Positions 46,601 through 59,130 of a stretch of 64,000 bases of DNA are shown here, in pieces; the first letter of the stretch is position 1; each line of letters opens with the position of its first letter. The stretch comes from Varroa destructor. Lineage: Eukaryota; Arthropoda; Arachnida; Mesostigmata; Varroidae. Position numbers and translations under genes: made by a program. The stretch covers positions 33,321,778 through 33,385,777 of the forward strand of contig NW_019211455.1 in the NCBI RefSeq assembly GCF_002443255.2. The letters are read 5' to 3'. The notes under the pieces were generated by a model. That model saw only the letters and a program-made list of their open reading frames with translations. It had not been told where the DNA came from and did no database searches.

Positions 46601-46726
46601 CTTACAGATGTAGAGCTACGTTTGAATTTACCGCGAATACTTGGTATCTATCCTGCTTCCGTTGACTCAGTGGGTTCGATAGCAGTGGCCTGATTAAAAG
46701 GCATCAAGCTCAGATACGTTTCGGTT
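43661..46726. other. Mostly unassigned AT-rich DNA
   Basis: Open frames at 43670-43870 (-), 45174-45371 (+), 45639-45830 (+, ATG start, hydrophilic 63 codons) and 45902-46090 (-) show no family signature. The gag and protease of the copia-like element downstream would be expected near 45-46.5 kb. Confidence 0.3.
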
Positions 46727-47196
46727 TTGCGAAGTCAAGCTGGTAGGACTGTTAAAAGGTATTTGATATGTTGTGATATTTGGACTCATCAGGTCTTGCC
46801 TATTCCTGACAAGGTGTTCGGAGGCGCGTCGTTTACAGCTGTTCAGCATTTCTCAAGAGGCAGCGGTTACTCAAAGCATTCAAAACAACTAGAAAAAGCC
46901 TTTCTTTATCATTGGCCGTCTGAGATTCGTCGTAGTGCAGCACGCAGGCTATTGCAAACGTGCTTCGACGACCGCACTTTTCATCTATTTCTGATTGGAG
47001 ATTTTCGATAGTCACACTCAAACAACTAGCTAGTATTGCAGAAAACCGGTTTAAAGTTTTACATTTAGTAATAATGAGCGAACATTGGCGTGTTCCAGAA
47101 TCAACAACAGACAAAGACTGTTCCACAAAGAAGCTCAGAAGAACATTCATATCACCTTCAGACAAACCAAGCATCAAGACGATAATGGCTTGGTGA
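46727..47196 (+). pseudogene. copia integrase
   Basis: YLICCDIWTHQVLPIPDKVF then GGASFTAVQHFSRGSGYSKH matches l-h-DiwGP--v-----GG-ryFltfvDDfSR--wvY-lk, with the first catalytic aspartate kept. SKQLEKAF matches KSe--e-F. Further on FDDRTFHLF sits at rtDnG-EF. In the next frame EHWRVPESTTDKDCSTKKLR then TFISPSDKPSIKT matches fW-eAv-TA-y--NR------TPyE-w---KPsi. Both halves agree in order and spacing. Confidence 0.58.
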
Positions 47197-48437
47197 CTCA
47201 AGTTTATCACTGGCGAATCCGTCGTCCGTAGACTATTAATTATCGCTTGCTAAGTATATACATAATCATGTTTAAGTTTATATAGGGAAAAGTTACAAAT
47301 GATGCCCCTGAAGAGGTTTACCCCCCTATGAACGTAGTAAATAAACAGCTCGCAGTGTCTGCGCCCAAAGTCTACTTAATCCGACGACATGGAGCTGACT
47401 AACTCTTGGCACAGTATAAATTTGTACTGCTGTGGGTGCAACGAGGAATCAGTGATCTAAATGGCGAAAAAGCATATTAAATGCCACAAAGGCTATGTAG
47501 TTGTGCGTTCTCCAGGGCCCGCGTTACTGCCTCGTCGGATACGAAGACACTGACTAGATCACTAAATATCTGCTTTCGAATTCAGCAGCTTCTTTAGGTA
47601 TTTTCTAAGAACTTTCAGGTGCACCATAAACAGCTTTTGAGATAATCGGGAAGGTAGACGAAGCTTATGTTAAAATGTATTCGTCTGTGCTAAGGAAGGT
47701 GCCATTTACCAAATTCTTGAGAAAAAATATGTTTTTTGAGCGTATATCACTGACAAATTTCGCAATCATATCGAATAACTTAAAATTGTCGTTTTGACTT
47801 CCGGTAAGAAGTTGAACGTTAAACGTTGTTTAGAGCCGTAAATAAAAGCCAGCCTGACAGATGCATTTACAGCTCAGTATGGTAGCAGGTACGGCGGATC
47901 TGATACAAACTTACCAGTGTTACAGATTGGTCCACGTCAACGCTATCGAAATGCATAACAGACATACAATTGGAAAAATGCATCAAATTTTTCATAGTTC
48001 CGCCTCTACTCATTAATATTCATAGACGGGAGCAGCTTTTTTTATAGATAACTTTCTACAATTATATTTATCATATAATAGCTAACAGTACACGTTGTCT
48101 GCATTCATACGAATTAAATAAGAAGTAGTTTCGATTTTAACTTGAGCAACTTCTTTAATAGTTAGTACGCCTAGCACCTGCTACGTAAATCTTAAATCGA
48201 ATTCAGCTGTTACATTTGATAGTGAAGTTTTTTTTTAACAACAATAACTGCCCAAGATATTTTAGTTAATTCCGCAATCGAGAGATTTTGAATGATACCT
48301 TGATGACAGCACACAGGGTTACCGTCGGTGAAATCCCATATAGAAACTCGAGTGTTTGTAAATTTATCGTTACTGCTAATGATGCTTGTTAACGGATACC
48401 TCGTCTTATTTATGAGCAAATAAATATCCATTAAGGC
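47197..48437. other. Unassigned DNA between copia pieces
   Basis: Expected to hold the end of integrase and the RT N-terminus (WvfkiK----Rykarlva); no such motif was read. Confidence 0.3.
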
Positions 48438-48870
48438 TTGGGCAATTTCTTTTTTTTCATAAGAGAAAAGCAAACAAGTGACTGCTGCACCATTAGAAGG
48501 ACGAAATACTTCGATCCTGTTACTAATCGAGCATTTTTGATCCTATTAATGACTTCTTACCATGCTTCAAGTTTCACTTTCGGTGACAAAAGAGTGATTT
48601 TTAACGCAAAATTGACACTGTTCCCACCAGAATTCGAATTTCGACCAGCATTTGCCTATAATTTCCAGCACCATACGAACCAATAACGGAAAATGCTGCC
48701 CGTGTTGAAGTAGAAAAGAAACCGATATCATCCACTATCGAAGTCCAGAACTTAGGCGCGGCACAACAAAAAGCTTAGATTCGCTTAGCCTATCCAGTGG
48801 TGGGTCTTCTTTGGCGACCCACTATTGCACCATCGATAACAACACGATTCTCTTCCCTTACTGCAACCTA
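48438..48870 (+). pseudogene. copia reverse transcriptase fragment
   Basis: YFDPVTNRAFLILLMTS matches y-eTFaPV---tsiR-lLalA. FGDKRVIFNAKLTLFPPEFE follows, matching q-DVktAFLNG-L-Eei-m--PegF, with its catalytic aspartate. About 65 residues on in another frame, YPVVGLLWRPTIAPSITT resembles Yr-~vGsLlYl---TRPDI, the post-YVDD block. The YVDD motif itself is not visible. Confidence 0.45.
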
Positions 48871-49869
48871 TGGGTTTAGTTTCGTGGCTTCATAGACCCT
48901 GAAACAATGCGATGCTCTCCCCATGTGGTTAAATTTAATCATAGTTGGAACAACAATTTGATGCGTAACAATATTGCCAAATGTTTTATTGCAATTTAGT
49001 GCTAAAACACGTTTACTTTGCAACACGACGACCCTGCAGGAATAAATTCTTTCTACGTTCGACCTGGTAAAAATCTGTACTTGTAAATTTACATTGTATT
49101 GAAAACATCAGTCCGATGACTAATATGACTGCTAACTTTAGATAGTTGACTAATGTTATATTACATGCATGTCTTATGTAAAAAAGAAAAAAAGAAAAGA
49201 AACCTGTTTTACGCCCAGAAAGTATGGCGAGGGTTTCATTTGAGACTACAACTTTTGTCGGTCTAGCGTTAAGATTAAGCTTTTTTCAGCAAGGTGCTCG
49301 GAAGTAGGTCCACACTTCATCCGTTGCTGTATTCTTTCACGCGATATTTACCTAGGGATATTTGTTCTTTCTTTTGTAAGTAACGAAACGCTTCGTGCTA
49401 CTTTAGATCAGATATGGCAGATGCCAGCTGGTAAATGTCCTTTTTTTGTTTATCATTTAGACCAAAGATGCTCAAGTTTCGTTGTTAATTATCATATTTG
49501 AAATGATTCTACGCTGTGGCACGCACCCCCACGACAAAATAGCGCCATTCCAGAACCTGAAGTTATTCGAATTTGTGAAAATGAGGTGCAACCAGTGGTA
49601 GTTTGTAGGCATTTTCTGTGAAGGCTAGGCTGTTGATCGAAAATTAACGATATCGATTAGCGTCTAAAGTTTAGCTAAAATAGCCAAAGCACGCCTATGA
49701 GATACGTCGTAGCACGCTTATGGCATCCCACTCGCATGGGCCTACCGGGTTCGGATCTAGCTACTTTCCGCATGGCATCCGTGTCATCTCCCTCCTTTCG
49801 CTGACATTAGTCCTTAACAGCCAACCCCTTTGTCCGTCACGGGATTCAGTGTCATCAGCCACAACCTGA

Positions 49870-50010
49870 CGTCGTCAATGATTACACAGTATCGGTACTC
49901 CGCTTTTGTTGGCTATTTGGCCAGCGGATTTTGCGTTACCAGTTCGATCATCTTCTATAGTCGAACGAAAGAATAAGCGCTTAGCAGACCGATTCATTCG
50001 TTCACCTCTA
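49870..50010 (+). pseudogene. Doubtful copia RNase H fragment
   Basis: One frame reads AFVGYLASGFCV then SSIIFYSRTKE, and after a stop ALSRPIHS. This recalls StsGYlf------isW-SkkQ--valSs-EaE. It is about 0.9 kb too far from the RT piece. A second frame here reads VERKNKRLADRF, which by itself would suggest an integrase ERkNR block, so the assignment is uncertain. Confidence 0.22.
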
Positions 50011-50120
50011 TAGGCTTGACCGAACCTTGATTTTGTCAATCTAACTAAATTATAAAAAACTGGCCACTTGACGCTCGAAGAGATTAGCCAGCAGCGGGGC
50101 TTCCATAATAATGGAATCAC

Positions 50121-51757
50121 CTCCTAATTAACAGCTACTTAAGATTTGTCAGCCACTGCAGTAGTAGTCACATACATGCATAATGGATAAGCTTATTACT
50201 CGGTTATAAACGGTTTTTTTTTTTATTTAAAAAAAAATATGGCCATACATCAATTCGTCTTGTTAGTATCATTTAAATAATTTGCCTTCTGCTTCCAAGG
50301 TAAAGTCGAGCTCGTATGTGCCAGGAAATCGTATTGGTTGCTTTCCTATTCCAGTGATAGGCGATATATTATATACAAGTATGATTTGGAAAATATGTGG
50401 GTTCGAAGTCTTATATAGGTGGTAACATCTCCAGAGTCACATCTGCATAATACTCGGGCTACAAACTGATTAATCCGCATTGAACCGACGGCGAGAACCA
50501 GCACATCAGCCCAGAGGGTGTGCCAAGTGTTCTTGGCTTACTCGCCTAACAATTTGTTGCTAATATGATTTATGGATAAAATCCATTCTATAGTTTCTCT
50601 AACGGACGACGAAAACTACTTTTAATTAAGTAAATTCTTTATCCAGTGCAGCGACTGAGCGGTGCAGCCTCTGCAATTTCAAGGTGGACCTTAAAATCGT
50701 GAATCACTTACTTCTGTATGGTCTGCTGCAGCCTATCCAGCCTCTCCTGCTGAAAGCTGTTAAGAGCTGAAAAGGAGCTCAAAAGCAAGAAAAGGTGTCG
50801 CGGAACGACGCATCATTGTAAGCTAGGGCTATTTTGAAAGTTGAGATTAACGTTTTCCGGATTTATACTGAATGTCACTTTATTATTATTATTAATTTTT
50901 TTTTTATATATGTTGCGCACAAACGTGTACAAAACGTTTTGCGAAAGGCGGGTGAACAAATGGTGCCAGAGTCCGACCTGTATCTAAACATAGTAGACTA
51001 CGATTGGATTCCGTACATTTGATTTTTTTTCAAGCCTTTGACGGGCTCCTCTACTATTAAATGATCTTTTGAATTGCACGAACTTTAAATGGAAAGCAAA
51101 ATTTTATCTTGGATATGTATGGAGGAACAGTATCTGGCTGTAAATGAAAGTGGTAAATTATTCCGGGGAGTTTCTACCTGAAACACAGTAAGACCCTTGC
51201 ATGGGACCTATTTTGCATATTTATCCTCCATCTAGATGGGTAGTAGTATCACCCAGTTAACACAACCTGATCCTAATAAACATAGCACCGAAATCAAAAG
51301 GGCTCTGTTCATAAGACAATCTTCCGATGTTTACGAGATCGCGTCTTATGTCACACGTAACAATAGTTTGCTTCCATCAAAGTTTTTATACTGTTTAAGA
51401 ATATAGCGTGCATACCTTGGCAAATTTGAGGAAAAAATTGTAAAAATGCAACTCTCTCAGTTGATCGATTGCAGATCAACGGATGATACAGTGTAAATTA
51501 CCGAGTAGTGTCCCGAGAACTGTCTTCAACTTGACTCATGAACACTCGAAGTATCGTGCTATCGTAGGTCCTTGATCGACCTACCTCGAGGAGACCGTAC
51601 CTGATTTCAGCACGTCCTTTTTCTTCACCACGACCCGGTTAATCGTTACAGCCAACTCAGTATCCTTGTCTAGTTTCGTAGGGATATACATAAGGCCATA
51701 CGCATGTTTGACGCATGAAGGCCCCTCAGTTGGCTCCTAAACATACTTCTCTGCCTA
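50121..51757. other. Unassigned DNA
   Basis: A plus frame at 50834-51022 is unassigned. TTA/T-rich runs at 50877-50910. The integrase of the minus-strand gypsy RNase H at 51.76 kb should lie here but was not recognised. Confidence 0.3.
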
Positions 51758-51967
51758 TCAGCATCCGTCTGATCGAGCAGGCAACGTGCGTTTTGCGCAA
51801 CGATCACAAACCTTAGCATGATGGATAAGTTTCAATTCTTCCGAAATAATCATTTTCGTAGCAACAGGTATAGTCAGTACCGCTGAAGTTGCACGCGCCG
51901 CGTGAACAATTTTGCTTAGAAGCCGCATACTATTACTGAAATAAGCGACAGGTTGAATACCTTTCAA
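51758..51967 (-). pseudogene. gypsy RNase H
   Basis: GIQPVAYFSNSMRLLSKIVH is a strong match to g-hPVAYfSrsL---E--Y; QPVAYFS is essentially intact. ATSAVLTIPVATKMI follows for -reaLAi--a--k. HHAKVCDRC stands where v-tDH-~L would be. The frame is open over 69 residues. Confidence 0.7.
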
Positions 51968-52999
51968 CTGTAATAACAGTCATAATGGCACCGGCGCATG
52001 TCTTGACTGAAGGCAGAATCAATTGTATTGTATTGAATGCATGTTGTTTGTACTGTTCGAAGATCAACACTTCGGGAATTGAAACATTTTCAGTCTTCAC
52101 CCAAGTTTGGGGCTTCGCTGTATAATCTCATATTCTCGTCATTGTGAAGATTAACAATGATGCGCATGTTTCTTCTCTCACGATTTTCTTGCACATGATG
52201 AATGCGAGTTAGTCAAAATAAATTGTACCGTATTGCTCCTACGAAGTCGCAATGATAATGATTACGTAGAGGCAATCTGGCTTGAAGATGTTACAGTGAC
52301 TTTTATGCCATAGTTAAAAGAGCTTCAGAGACTGGCAAAGTACATTGAATTACGTGTGTCAAGTAAAATCTTCCCAAGCTTCTGACGTAAACGTTATCCC
52401 AACGGTGGTGATGTCACTTATTCTGATCAATCATTAGAAAGACGTATAAGAAACGTCGAGGCAACACGCAAAGCACATGGGTATGCCATTTTTTCGCAGA
52501 GGGGTCTAAAACTGAATTGATTTCCCATTCTGTATATCTACAGATTAATTTTAAAATTAATCAGGCAAATAGCATTGTTTGCGGTACTGATCAGTACTCT
52601 GCTGTGGCTACTCTCGACAATATCATCAAAAGAACATTCTCCTTTTGAGTTTTCTTTGTCCTTTTTAGGCACTGGGAAGGCTGTTTTTCTCCGAGTTACG
52701 CCGAGACAGTTAATGACTAACTGATTGACTTGAGAAGTACTTCATAGTACATTCATATAACTAAAACATGGTTATGCTGGCCCTAGATAGCTACCCGGCA
52801 GGACACTTGTAGTACGGCGATTCCTATCATTACCTCTGATGTAACCGTTGACGTGCTCCTACGAAAAGCGTTGCTATAGACAAATGGTTATTGGCCCAGC
52901 GGTTCGTAGGTCTGCTTATAAAACGTCCAGTTGCGATAGAAGCTTCTGACTGTCAGCGAGGTTTCAAGCAATCTAAGAAATGCTATGTTGAACATTTAC
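51968..52999. other. Unassigned DNA
   Basis: Expected place of the RT belonging to the minus-strand gypsy RNase H; no palm motif recognised. Confidence 0.3.
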
Positions 53000-53248
53000 C
53001 TAGTAGAGGGCCGTGCCGCAAGTACTAATGACATAATAATAGCAAACAGGCCAGTCGCAGCTTTTTTCTTGGTGGCATTTGATGGTAACACTTGCTTTGT
53101 AGGTCTCAAAAAAGCGTGGCAAAGTAGTAGTGTCGACTACTGCTTCCTTCACTAGTTTGACGTTAACATGGCTCGTTCCTGCATACCGGGGCACCGAAAT
53201 GTCGAACGGAAACGGGTCTAAGTTCGCTGGTGGAGGGAGACGCGGCAA
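53000..53248 (-). pseudogene. Possible gypsy gag N-terminus
   Basis: The frame begins RLPPPANLDPFPFD, like the PPP-pld-f start of several arthropod gypsy gag proteins, and includes W near residue 65, but nothing more specific. It lies upstream on the same strand as the RNase H at 51.76 kb, although the distance is too short for a full gag-protease-RT, so a deletion would be needed. Confidence 0.22.
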
Positions 53249-53531
53249 AACACTAACCTAACTGGAGCATCGATGTTGGAACGGATTTAACAAAGACCTG
53301 CCGGTGTTCGAAATTAGGTCTCCATATAGGAACTGCCTGCAATACTCTACTCAGAAGCGAGGTAAACGTAATATCACCGTGTGCGAAGGATAGCCCTTGC
53401 TTGTTAAATATTGAAAGCCCCCCGAAGCCTGTGTTCATGTGCAATCGTCAGTGTACTCCGCCAATGGTTTTAATCATTGTAAGCACTGTGATCGGTGCTA
53501 TTTAATTATTAATGATCTGTAAGCTTGTACA

Positions 53532-54033
53532 GGATTCAGTTCCGGACACGCTGTGCCTGTTAAGAAGGTTTGAATTCATTGTACTTACCATGTAATCGTT
53601 CGTATAAGGTCAAACAACGCGTCCAAGTGCTGTCTTTAGACTAATGAGACCGTACGCACATTCTCGAACAGCGTCGAGACAACGAAGGCCTGGGTTCTGT
53701 ATCAGGCGCTGCAAGCGCAAAGATTGCAGAAGACGACGGATTATCTTAAACGAAGTTGCGTTGGAGAGTTGTCATATATCCGTGATACAATAGTTTGCTC
53801 AACCGCATGATTCGAACGGTCACAGATAACTAACTTCTTTGGTGATCGATAACTGCAGTCCGCTTCAGGAGAACCTGCCTCAAGTGGCATTTTCCCTCAA
53901 CACGTTCCCAAGCCGTACAGGAAGAAGATACCACGGACCTAGGTCGGTGTGCACACCATCAGCTTCAAAATCGACAATAGAAGGTCTGTCAAAGATCGGG
54001 AAATTTGCATCATTTTCTAAAGTTCTAACCTGA
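53532..54033 (+). mobile_element. Ty3/gypsy integrase core remnant H
   Basis: GFSSGHAVPVKKV matches D-fSkW-EAvPvk--t. In another frame DRTHILEQ lies where lsDrGthFls-l is expected (D2). KLRWRVVIYP-YNSLLNRMI then RTV (a stop at the dash) matches t-aYHPQtNGllERvNRtl, with the catalytic glutamate lost. ENLPQVAFSLNTFPSRTG is a very good match to e-LP-VAFalNT-pSRtTG. Four blocks in order over 0.5 kb, with at least two frame changes. Neighbouring pol domains were not found. Confidence 0.75.
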
Positions 54034-55280
54034 GGTTAGGTTTCAGTAGCTTCTACAAAACCAGAATACGGAGCAGTCTAATTGGACTTGCTGTATTCGC
54101 TTCAGAAATGTAGTGAAAAACGATCACTCACTTCTATAATTTAAAGTTGGTTTTGAATCAAGCTAGTATAATGGTATGAACTAACCTTGAATGGGTTTCG
54201 AAAAATCATTGGTGGGGTACTCGCGTAATAATTGGTTCTCGCTGTACGAAAAGGCAATGTCACTTCGCTCTTCTTCTTGGGCAATAAAATGGAAAATGTG
54301 AACTTCCACAAATGACCACTGGCTATGTCAGACGCAGCTGCTTATTTTCTATACAAAATCCAGAATGTACGTCCCTCTACGATGGCCCCTCTAATGGGAG
54401 AATCATGTAAAGCTATTTAGACTTCAAGAAGCCCCTGAAGACCTTCGCTTCAAGAAGACCTTGAGCGTAAAACCGGCATCTAACTGCACAAGATTATTAT
54501 AAACACAGTATGATGTTCACCATTATATAGTTCTTTATCTTTTAAATCTCGAGCTAGTTCTGTGTATTCGTTTATTGATAATGACGTGTGTTGTTTTGAT
54601 CCTTTGCCCGCAGTTAACATTTTTTCCTCTTCTTAGGATTTGTTATATTTTAAACATTAACAAACATGATTTGGGGACGGTCAATTCAACTAAAAAGCTA
54701 AACGGTAAATAGGAGCGTCACAGGGAGACTCAAAAGGGTCACTGAGATATTTGAAGCTTAATCACTTGAAATCCAAGGTGTAGGTCGGAAGCTTGGCGAA
54801 CGTAACCTATTCCAATGACCACGTTTACTAACTGCGAATGAAACTTTTTCATCATGGACGTCATCGAAAATCTCACTCGGATTCGGTGGAAAATACAAAT
54901 TCTATAACTGCTTCCTTTGTATCTTGGAGAAGGTGTGACAATTTAACCACCTAGGATTTTACTGTGAAGCACTTCAGAAGGACATCGGAGTGTCTTGAAA
55001 GGTGTTTGTGAACCGTCTAATTTTGCAGCCCGCTTTTCGCCAGATATCGCAGTCAGTCTACAACAAATAACGACACCATGGTCAGAAACAGCTTTCGCTT
55101 AGCAACCGAAATTTGCAGGTCAAATAGACACCTTGAACAAAGTAAGCAGGAACCCGGCCTGTAAAAAAAAACCAAATACTTTGAAGACTTTCTATGTTAA
55201 TGCGCAGTCGCTAGAAAAGGAGCCGTTGACCGCTACATTTCTGCGTCAAAAAGAATAACTAAAATATAAGACATAATTAC
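54034..55280. other. Unassigned DNA
   Basis: No motif recognised. Confidence 0.4.
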
Positions 55281-55529
55281 ATGAAAGTGCCATGGATGCC
55301 GAGTTATCCGAAAATAGCATCCACCATTGGACTGGTCAAAAAAGATCGTAGGACTAAAAGAAAATGTTGGCGTCCTCATATTGCTCGGGAAGCTACTGCT
55401 CGTGTCCAGGTCAAGTCATCGAAGAATAAATGTAAACGCGTCTGCATCGACATTCTACATGGTGGCCACATTGTGGGTCAGCTAGCGGTTGCTTGCAGCA
55501 CTGGGCAGAGGGTACGGAACGTTACTTAG
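55281..55529 (+). other. Open frame with a CCHC-like motif
   Basis: 82 codons from an ATG. A basic stretch (KKDRRTKRK and KSSKNKCKR) precedes CIDILHGGHIVGQLAVAC, which loosely has C, GH and C of a retroviral-type zinc knuckle but lacks the second cysteine and correct spacing. It could be a gag remnant, or chance. Confidence 0.22.
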
Positions 55530-57149
55530 AATCAATGCGATCTCGTATCACATAGTGTACGCAATAGTGTAACGATCTTACCCCGCTATCCCGAATCCCT
55601 ATAAATAATCCCTATAAAATCCCCTAAATATCTACCCCGAATTTTATCTACTGAACTGGCGAACTCTTCGGCCATCTCATTATTTTGGAATATAGACTGT
55701 ACACTAGGGAAATAGTACTTAGGCTGTGACACACGGACCATCCGAAAATGTGTTTTTAAACAGAGCGCGATGTTCCACGGACTGACACAGCATTTATAGA
55801 AAGAAAGCTGCGACGTAATCCTGGCCCAATTAATGTCAGGTCACTAGAAGAAGACTCGCCTCCATAAACAAAATGCAGCAAGACTGGCGGAAAACAATAA
55901 GTGAGTTGCTGCTACCCTTGTTCCATATCACAAAAAGTTACCTCCATGGCCGCATTTTTGTCTCGCTCAGTTCTCTCTACTGAAAGTACCTCCTTTCGAT
56001 TACGAACGTTATCGATTGTAACAGTGTTATTGATTAAATATAGCGATGCGGGTTGGCCATGAGTGCGTAGTACAGCATGTCGAAGGCAACGTAACTGCTA
56101 CGTACGTTTACGTAGGCAAGTATGTTAGGCTGAATTTTATTATAATTCTTCTTTACTCAACCTAACTAACATCGAAGGTACACATTGAAATAAGTAGTCA
56201 GCTCGTGAGTCTGAACTCGACCGGTCAATTGAGCCGGATAGCCCAGGTTTTCGCAGTGCGAAATTTACCCATAACTTGTTATTGCTACGATAAACATCTA
56301 TAGAACCCCAGATGAGGATCCCTATTTTATAACGACAATTGATCCGCCATGAAAAAATTTACTAGACTAAACTTATATATACTTTTATAATTTGCAATGT
56401 AAAAGATTTTAATGGTTACTTTTCTGACGCGAAATTCTAAGCCTTATCCGAGCAGTTATATCTCTGAAAACAAAACAATATCTTCAAGACATCTTTGGTG
56501 TGCCCGTCTGACACAAGACATGAGGCAAAGCATTACGTCTGACCTTTAGTTTTCAGGAAGCCGAATTTTGCAGTGCTTAATTATTGCAATGTCTGACCGC
56601 TTCAAGGAGATGTGAACGTAGTACAAACTGGTATGTATTGAGTTTATTCAGCGCGTTTTTAGAGAGTTTTTGCTGGAAGGTCGAAACGTTGTGACACGGG
56701 CCAAGTTATAACGCACATTGTGATCAAGTGCAAACTATTTATGCAGTGCGGCTATTTTTCAACGTCATGAGACGTTCTTTATAGGGCAACGTACAACTTA
56801 CTTGTAGATATTCTGCTATGCCCATAAAATGTAGTGGCAAAAATTCGGTGTGAAAAAACGCAATTACGGAGTATCAACAGAATATGGGCATCGGCAAACG
56901 AACGAGGGATAAGACTAAATAGATAAATATGTGTCAAGTTCAAGTTGTGTTCTAGCGCCTTCAAATTACGTCGACGATTAATATGACGTTTAGATTTTAG
57001 ATTAAAACTATATAAAGTCCAGTTCTATATATATATATATATAGTTTTCAGCGGCCCTTTTGTGGCAGGTACCTTGCGTCAAATGACACAGGCTACGGCG
57101 GAAATCCTTCTAGCAAGCTAAATGGATTTCTATTATTCTGGCCTAATCA
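55530..57149. other. Unassigned AT-rich DNA
   Basis: Includes a short local duplication at 55596-55616 (aatccctataaa words). An (AT)9 run follows at 57026-57043. No coding motif. Confidence 0.35.
57026..57043. repeat. (TA)9 microsatellite
   Basis: Nine TA units. Confidence 0.95.
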
Positions 57150-57335
57150 GTGGATGTAAATGTCGTCTCCATTTCTTTTTCCAGAGCAACAAAAGCTACG
57201 CCGGTGACCGCGACAGATAATTCGAATGAATTCTTTCCGAGCGGCGAACTTTTCCTCAGTCAGAAAAGCCAGTGTCGCATGCACAGTCGTCATCGATTGA
57301 GTCGACCTCGAGTCTTAAAGAGCGTAGTTTTATAG
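57150..57335 (+). pseudogene. gypsy-type integrase core fragment
   Basis: VVSISFSRATKATPVTATDN then SNEFFPSGEL matches v---FsrfGkP--lvTDNG-eF-S-ef. The second catalytic aspartate is intact in TDN. CRMHSRHRLSRP follows, where gi-H--t-pyhP-sn would be. The first aspartate should lie in about 56.95-57.1 kb and is not seen. A superfamily other than Ty3 is possible, since this block is shared by many integrases. Confidence 0.6.
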
Positions 57336-59130
57336 AGTACTTGAACTTCGACAGTTCAACAACGACATTGAGAGACACTTGAGTTCACTTCAAGGAAGGA
57401 AGGAATCCTTGCTTCTATTTCCATGTCTTGCTTTCAAGTGCTTCAACTAAGCGTGCCCATTCATCTATTTCACTTACTTCAAAACGGAATCTCTCATTGA
57501 TTACAAGCAGGTCAACTGTGCAAATAATTCTTTTGTCACTAAGATTTTGCGACTACGAACTCTGAAGAAGGCTAGCGGATTATGCGACACAATGTAGAAG
57601 AATGTTGAAGGGCTATTTAGGTTGTTAACTCTGAAGTCAACTCGGAACAATTGCTCGCACAACAGGCTAAGAAGTGCAAACATTATATGCGTTGAACTGT
57701 ATGAAAAAATCGTACTTATAGAGAAAACATAAAGCGCGTTGAAGTAAGATAAAATTCAACGGTGTTGTCGGCAGTAATGCGGCAGAAGTGGGAAAAGTAC
57801 GATCTACCAAAATCGTCAAAGATCTTAATCCTCTTAGTGCCAACATGTGACGGGACGGACGTGAATGATGGTTGCCCGTGCAGGTTTAGCAGTGCAGGAG
57901 ATTGATTGGCTTTAAGGGTGGCTATTTACTCGCAAGCCAATATCCTGGTAACAAAGTGAGTCAAATATGTTGGCAAGTGAATTAGCTGATTGTAAAACTC
58001 GCCAGCAATGAGTGAATAGTTTCGTTACCGGGAGCCTTTGGCTTTTAGAGAAAAGTCTCGGTTCTGTTCATTGCACGTTTGTTGTAACCTCATAATATCA
58101 TTCGAATTCAGAAATAAAATCAATTTACGACACTACTTTAGAACATCCTGGAATGGGCAGTCCTGCTAATTCAAAGGTCAAGACCCCTCCGCAGGAACGC
58201 TGACATAGTTCAAGCGAGCTGTATGTCAGCGGGGCGACTGCTCAATCAGTTACGCAACAAATGTGAGCAAATCAGAAAAATTGAGCGTCGGCACCAAGAA
58301 AAGGTGATCTAAAGACTGTGCTTTTTATATGTCTAAATAAGACGTTCACTAGACTAAGTAAGCACAGTCCTGTAAAATATCATAAGTGTCCTGTTTTTCT
58401 TCTCCGGAACGCTCAAAGCAAATTCGTCATGGTCATCGGACCGTTCCTGTCATGCTAGGCGAAATCGATGTGACCACGTAGCTGCCCAGAATTAACTTGA
58501 AGCATATGACTAAGATCGTCCACGTAAGGAACAAATGCTAGAATTCACATTAAGATTCTAACACTGCACGCATCAAAACTTATCATCGGCTCACGCATCT
58601 GGTGAATTATCCTGTTCACGCTCTTTTGCAGCACTAGACCCTGCTGGAAGTGACTCTTAAAAGACGTGTCTCGGAGAAAGGTCTTAACCTATCATTGTCA
58701 TCTCCGACTGGATTTCACTCCAGCCTCCCTTCTTCAGGGTCTGGATGGGATAGCTACTAGCCCAAGTGAGACTGAACTTTTGTTAAAGGACCGGCGATCT
58801 CTCTTTTAATAAGCAATACAGTATGTGAATTTTTCCAGTATCAGGACCGCACACTGACTTTACACTGGATGATGTTTTTTTGGAGCAGGCGCGCGTTGCG
58901 ATATTGGCGTAGCGATCTTAAGCGGGACTGAAGGCCCTTTTCTTCAGAGGCTGCCTTGTCAGCTCCCGTTACGAGACACGTTAAAACTTAATGTCTGTAA
59001 GTTCACAATTCTTTATCTATCGATGTGCCGAGGACTAACGGAGTCGAAGGAAAGTGACCAATTTCAAAATAGAGCATACACCTTTTCGAAGAGACTCATT
59101 CATTGTTCATTGTTCTCAAGGAGAACACTT
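57336..59130. other. Unassigned DNA
   Basis: The integrase of the minus-strand gypsy at 59.1-59.6 kb would be expected here. One minus reading (REIAGPLTK, about 58.8 kb) could be a decayed D1 block, too weak to call. Confidence 0.3.

Larger units (their letters stand above)
46727..50010 (+). mobile_element. Ty1/copia retrotransposon remnant
   Basis: Copia order is protease, integrase, RT, RNase H. On the plus strand I see integrase (46727-47196), RT (48438-48870) and a doubtful RNase H piece (about 49870-50010). Integrase before RT is diagnostic of copia and opposite to gypsy. Distances are longer than in a young element, so indels or insertions are likely. Confidence 0.5.

Noticed and set aside
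49940..50020. Second integrase ERkNR block (VERKNKRLADRF)
   Set aside because: A single short match in a frame with no neighbouring integrase motif; another frame at the same place fits a copia RNase H slightly better, and both are weak.
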